Part shown: piece by piece, positions 6,163 through 6,532 of the stretch | Position numbering within the stretch: the stretch's first letter is position 1 | How the letters are laid out: each line of letters starts with the position of its first letter | NCBI GenBank assembly: GCA_018262385.1 | Contig: JAGSPQ010000212.1 | Span: 1 to 6,532, forward strand | DNA from: Myxococcaceae bacterium | GTDB lineage: Bacteria; Myxococcota; Myxococcia; Myxococcales; Myxococcaceae | DNA length: 6,532 nt | Reading direction: 5' to 3' | Translations under genes and position numbers: made by a program | Notes under the pieces: model-generated | Seen by the model: the letters and a program-made list of their open reading frames with translations, nothing else | What the model was told of the DNA's origin: nothing | Database searches by the model: none

Positions 6163-6532
6163 TCAGCGCAGCGGCACCGAGACCGAGTTGCCCGAGACCA
6201 CCACCGGCTTGCCGGGCGCGCGCGACAGATCGAGCACGATCCGGCTTCCGCCCGGGAGCTTGCCGACCCGGACCTTCGCGATCACCCCCGAGGCGGACAC
6301 GGTGTGGCTCTTTCGCGGAGCGGCCCCGCGGACGTCGATCGCGAGCCGATCGGGGTTGCGCAGGGTGAAGGCGCGGGTGATCGCTGCCTTCGGAGCGAGG
6401 GTGAGGGTCAGCGCGAGCTGGTTGCCCTCCACGGTGGTGTGGATCGAGCGCACCGCGCCGGAAGGGATCGCCACCGTCTGCGCTTCGGACTTCGCGGTGG
6501 GCTCTTCCTTCGCGAGCACCGCGGCTTCCGGC
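6163..6532 (-). CDS. AMIN-domain protein, C-terminal part (start beyond the window)
   Basis: The frame is open to the right edge and ends with P-L-R-stop at 6163, giving 122 complete residues. They match an AMIN domain: alternating strands, N-P-D-R-L-A-I-D-V near the middle, then V-R-V-G and R-I-V-L-D-L. AMIN domains bind or localise to the envelope, usually the cell wall, and are best known at the N-terminus of AmiC amidases and PilQ secretins. Here the domain is the last part of the protein, so no amidase or secretin domain follows it. The GTG at 6519 could be a start, but the Ala/Glu/Pro-rich residues before it continue the frame, so a longer exported protein with a linker is more likely. 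Confidence 0.75.
   Translation of the reverse strand, partial: PEAAVLAKEEPTAKSEAQTVAIPSGAVRSIHTTVEGNQLALTLTLAPKAAITRAFTLRNPDRLAIDVRGAAPRKSHTVSASGVIAKVRVGKLPGGSRIVLDLSRAPGKPVVVSGNSVSVPLR

Overview
The window is very GC-rich. Every gene I can support lies on the minus strand, so transcription runs from right to left. The gene types suggest a myxobacterium (Myxococcota) or a close relative: an OmpA-type barrel carrying thrombospondin type 3 (TSP3) repeats, a large DUF11 surface lipoprotein beside it, an AMIN-domain protein and a UGA-encoded selenoprotein. The phylum is inferred from gene content, not proven. There is no RNA gene, CRISPR array, insertion sequence or origin that I can see. No gap between genes exceeds 75 bases.

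Right half (6532 to 4170, in transcription order): the C-terminal end of an AMIN-domain protein, then after 27 bases a TauE/SafE-type (TSUP) membrane permease. After 2 bases comes a 76-residue selenoprotein of the SelW/Rdx family, with an in-frame UGA in a C-x-x-U motif. An alpha/beta-hydrolase esterase follows, and its start codon overlaps the selenoprotein stop (ATGA). The last three genes are packed like a translationally coupled operon. A short hairpin just downstream of the UGA fits the bacterial SECIS layout. Conventional gene calling would read the UGA as a stop and lose or truncate this gene; it is the most notable item in the window.

Left half (4096 to 1): after a 73-base gap that may hold a promoter comes a secreted 623-residue outer-membrane protein made of a predicted beta-barrel, six exact-length 29-residue TSP3 repeats and a C-terminal OmpA peptidoglycan-binding domain. 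Fifty bases later, behind a good ribosome binding site, comes a large lipoprotein that runs off the left edge. It has a lipobox, an N-terminal globular region, and two DUF11 domains that both appear to be interrupted by pairs of a 75-80-residue Trp/Gly-rich repeat.

The left pair probably forms a cell-surface unit: a barrel fixed to peptidoglycan plus a long lipid-anchored surface protein. The right group looks like a small redox/transport/hydrolase operon. In it, synthesis of the esterase may depend on read-through of the selenocysteine codon.
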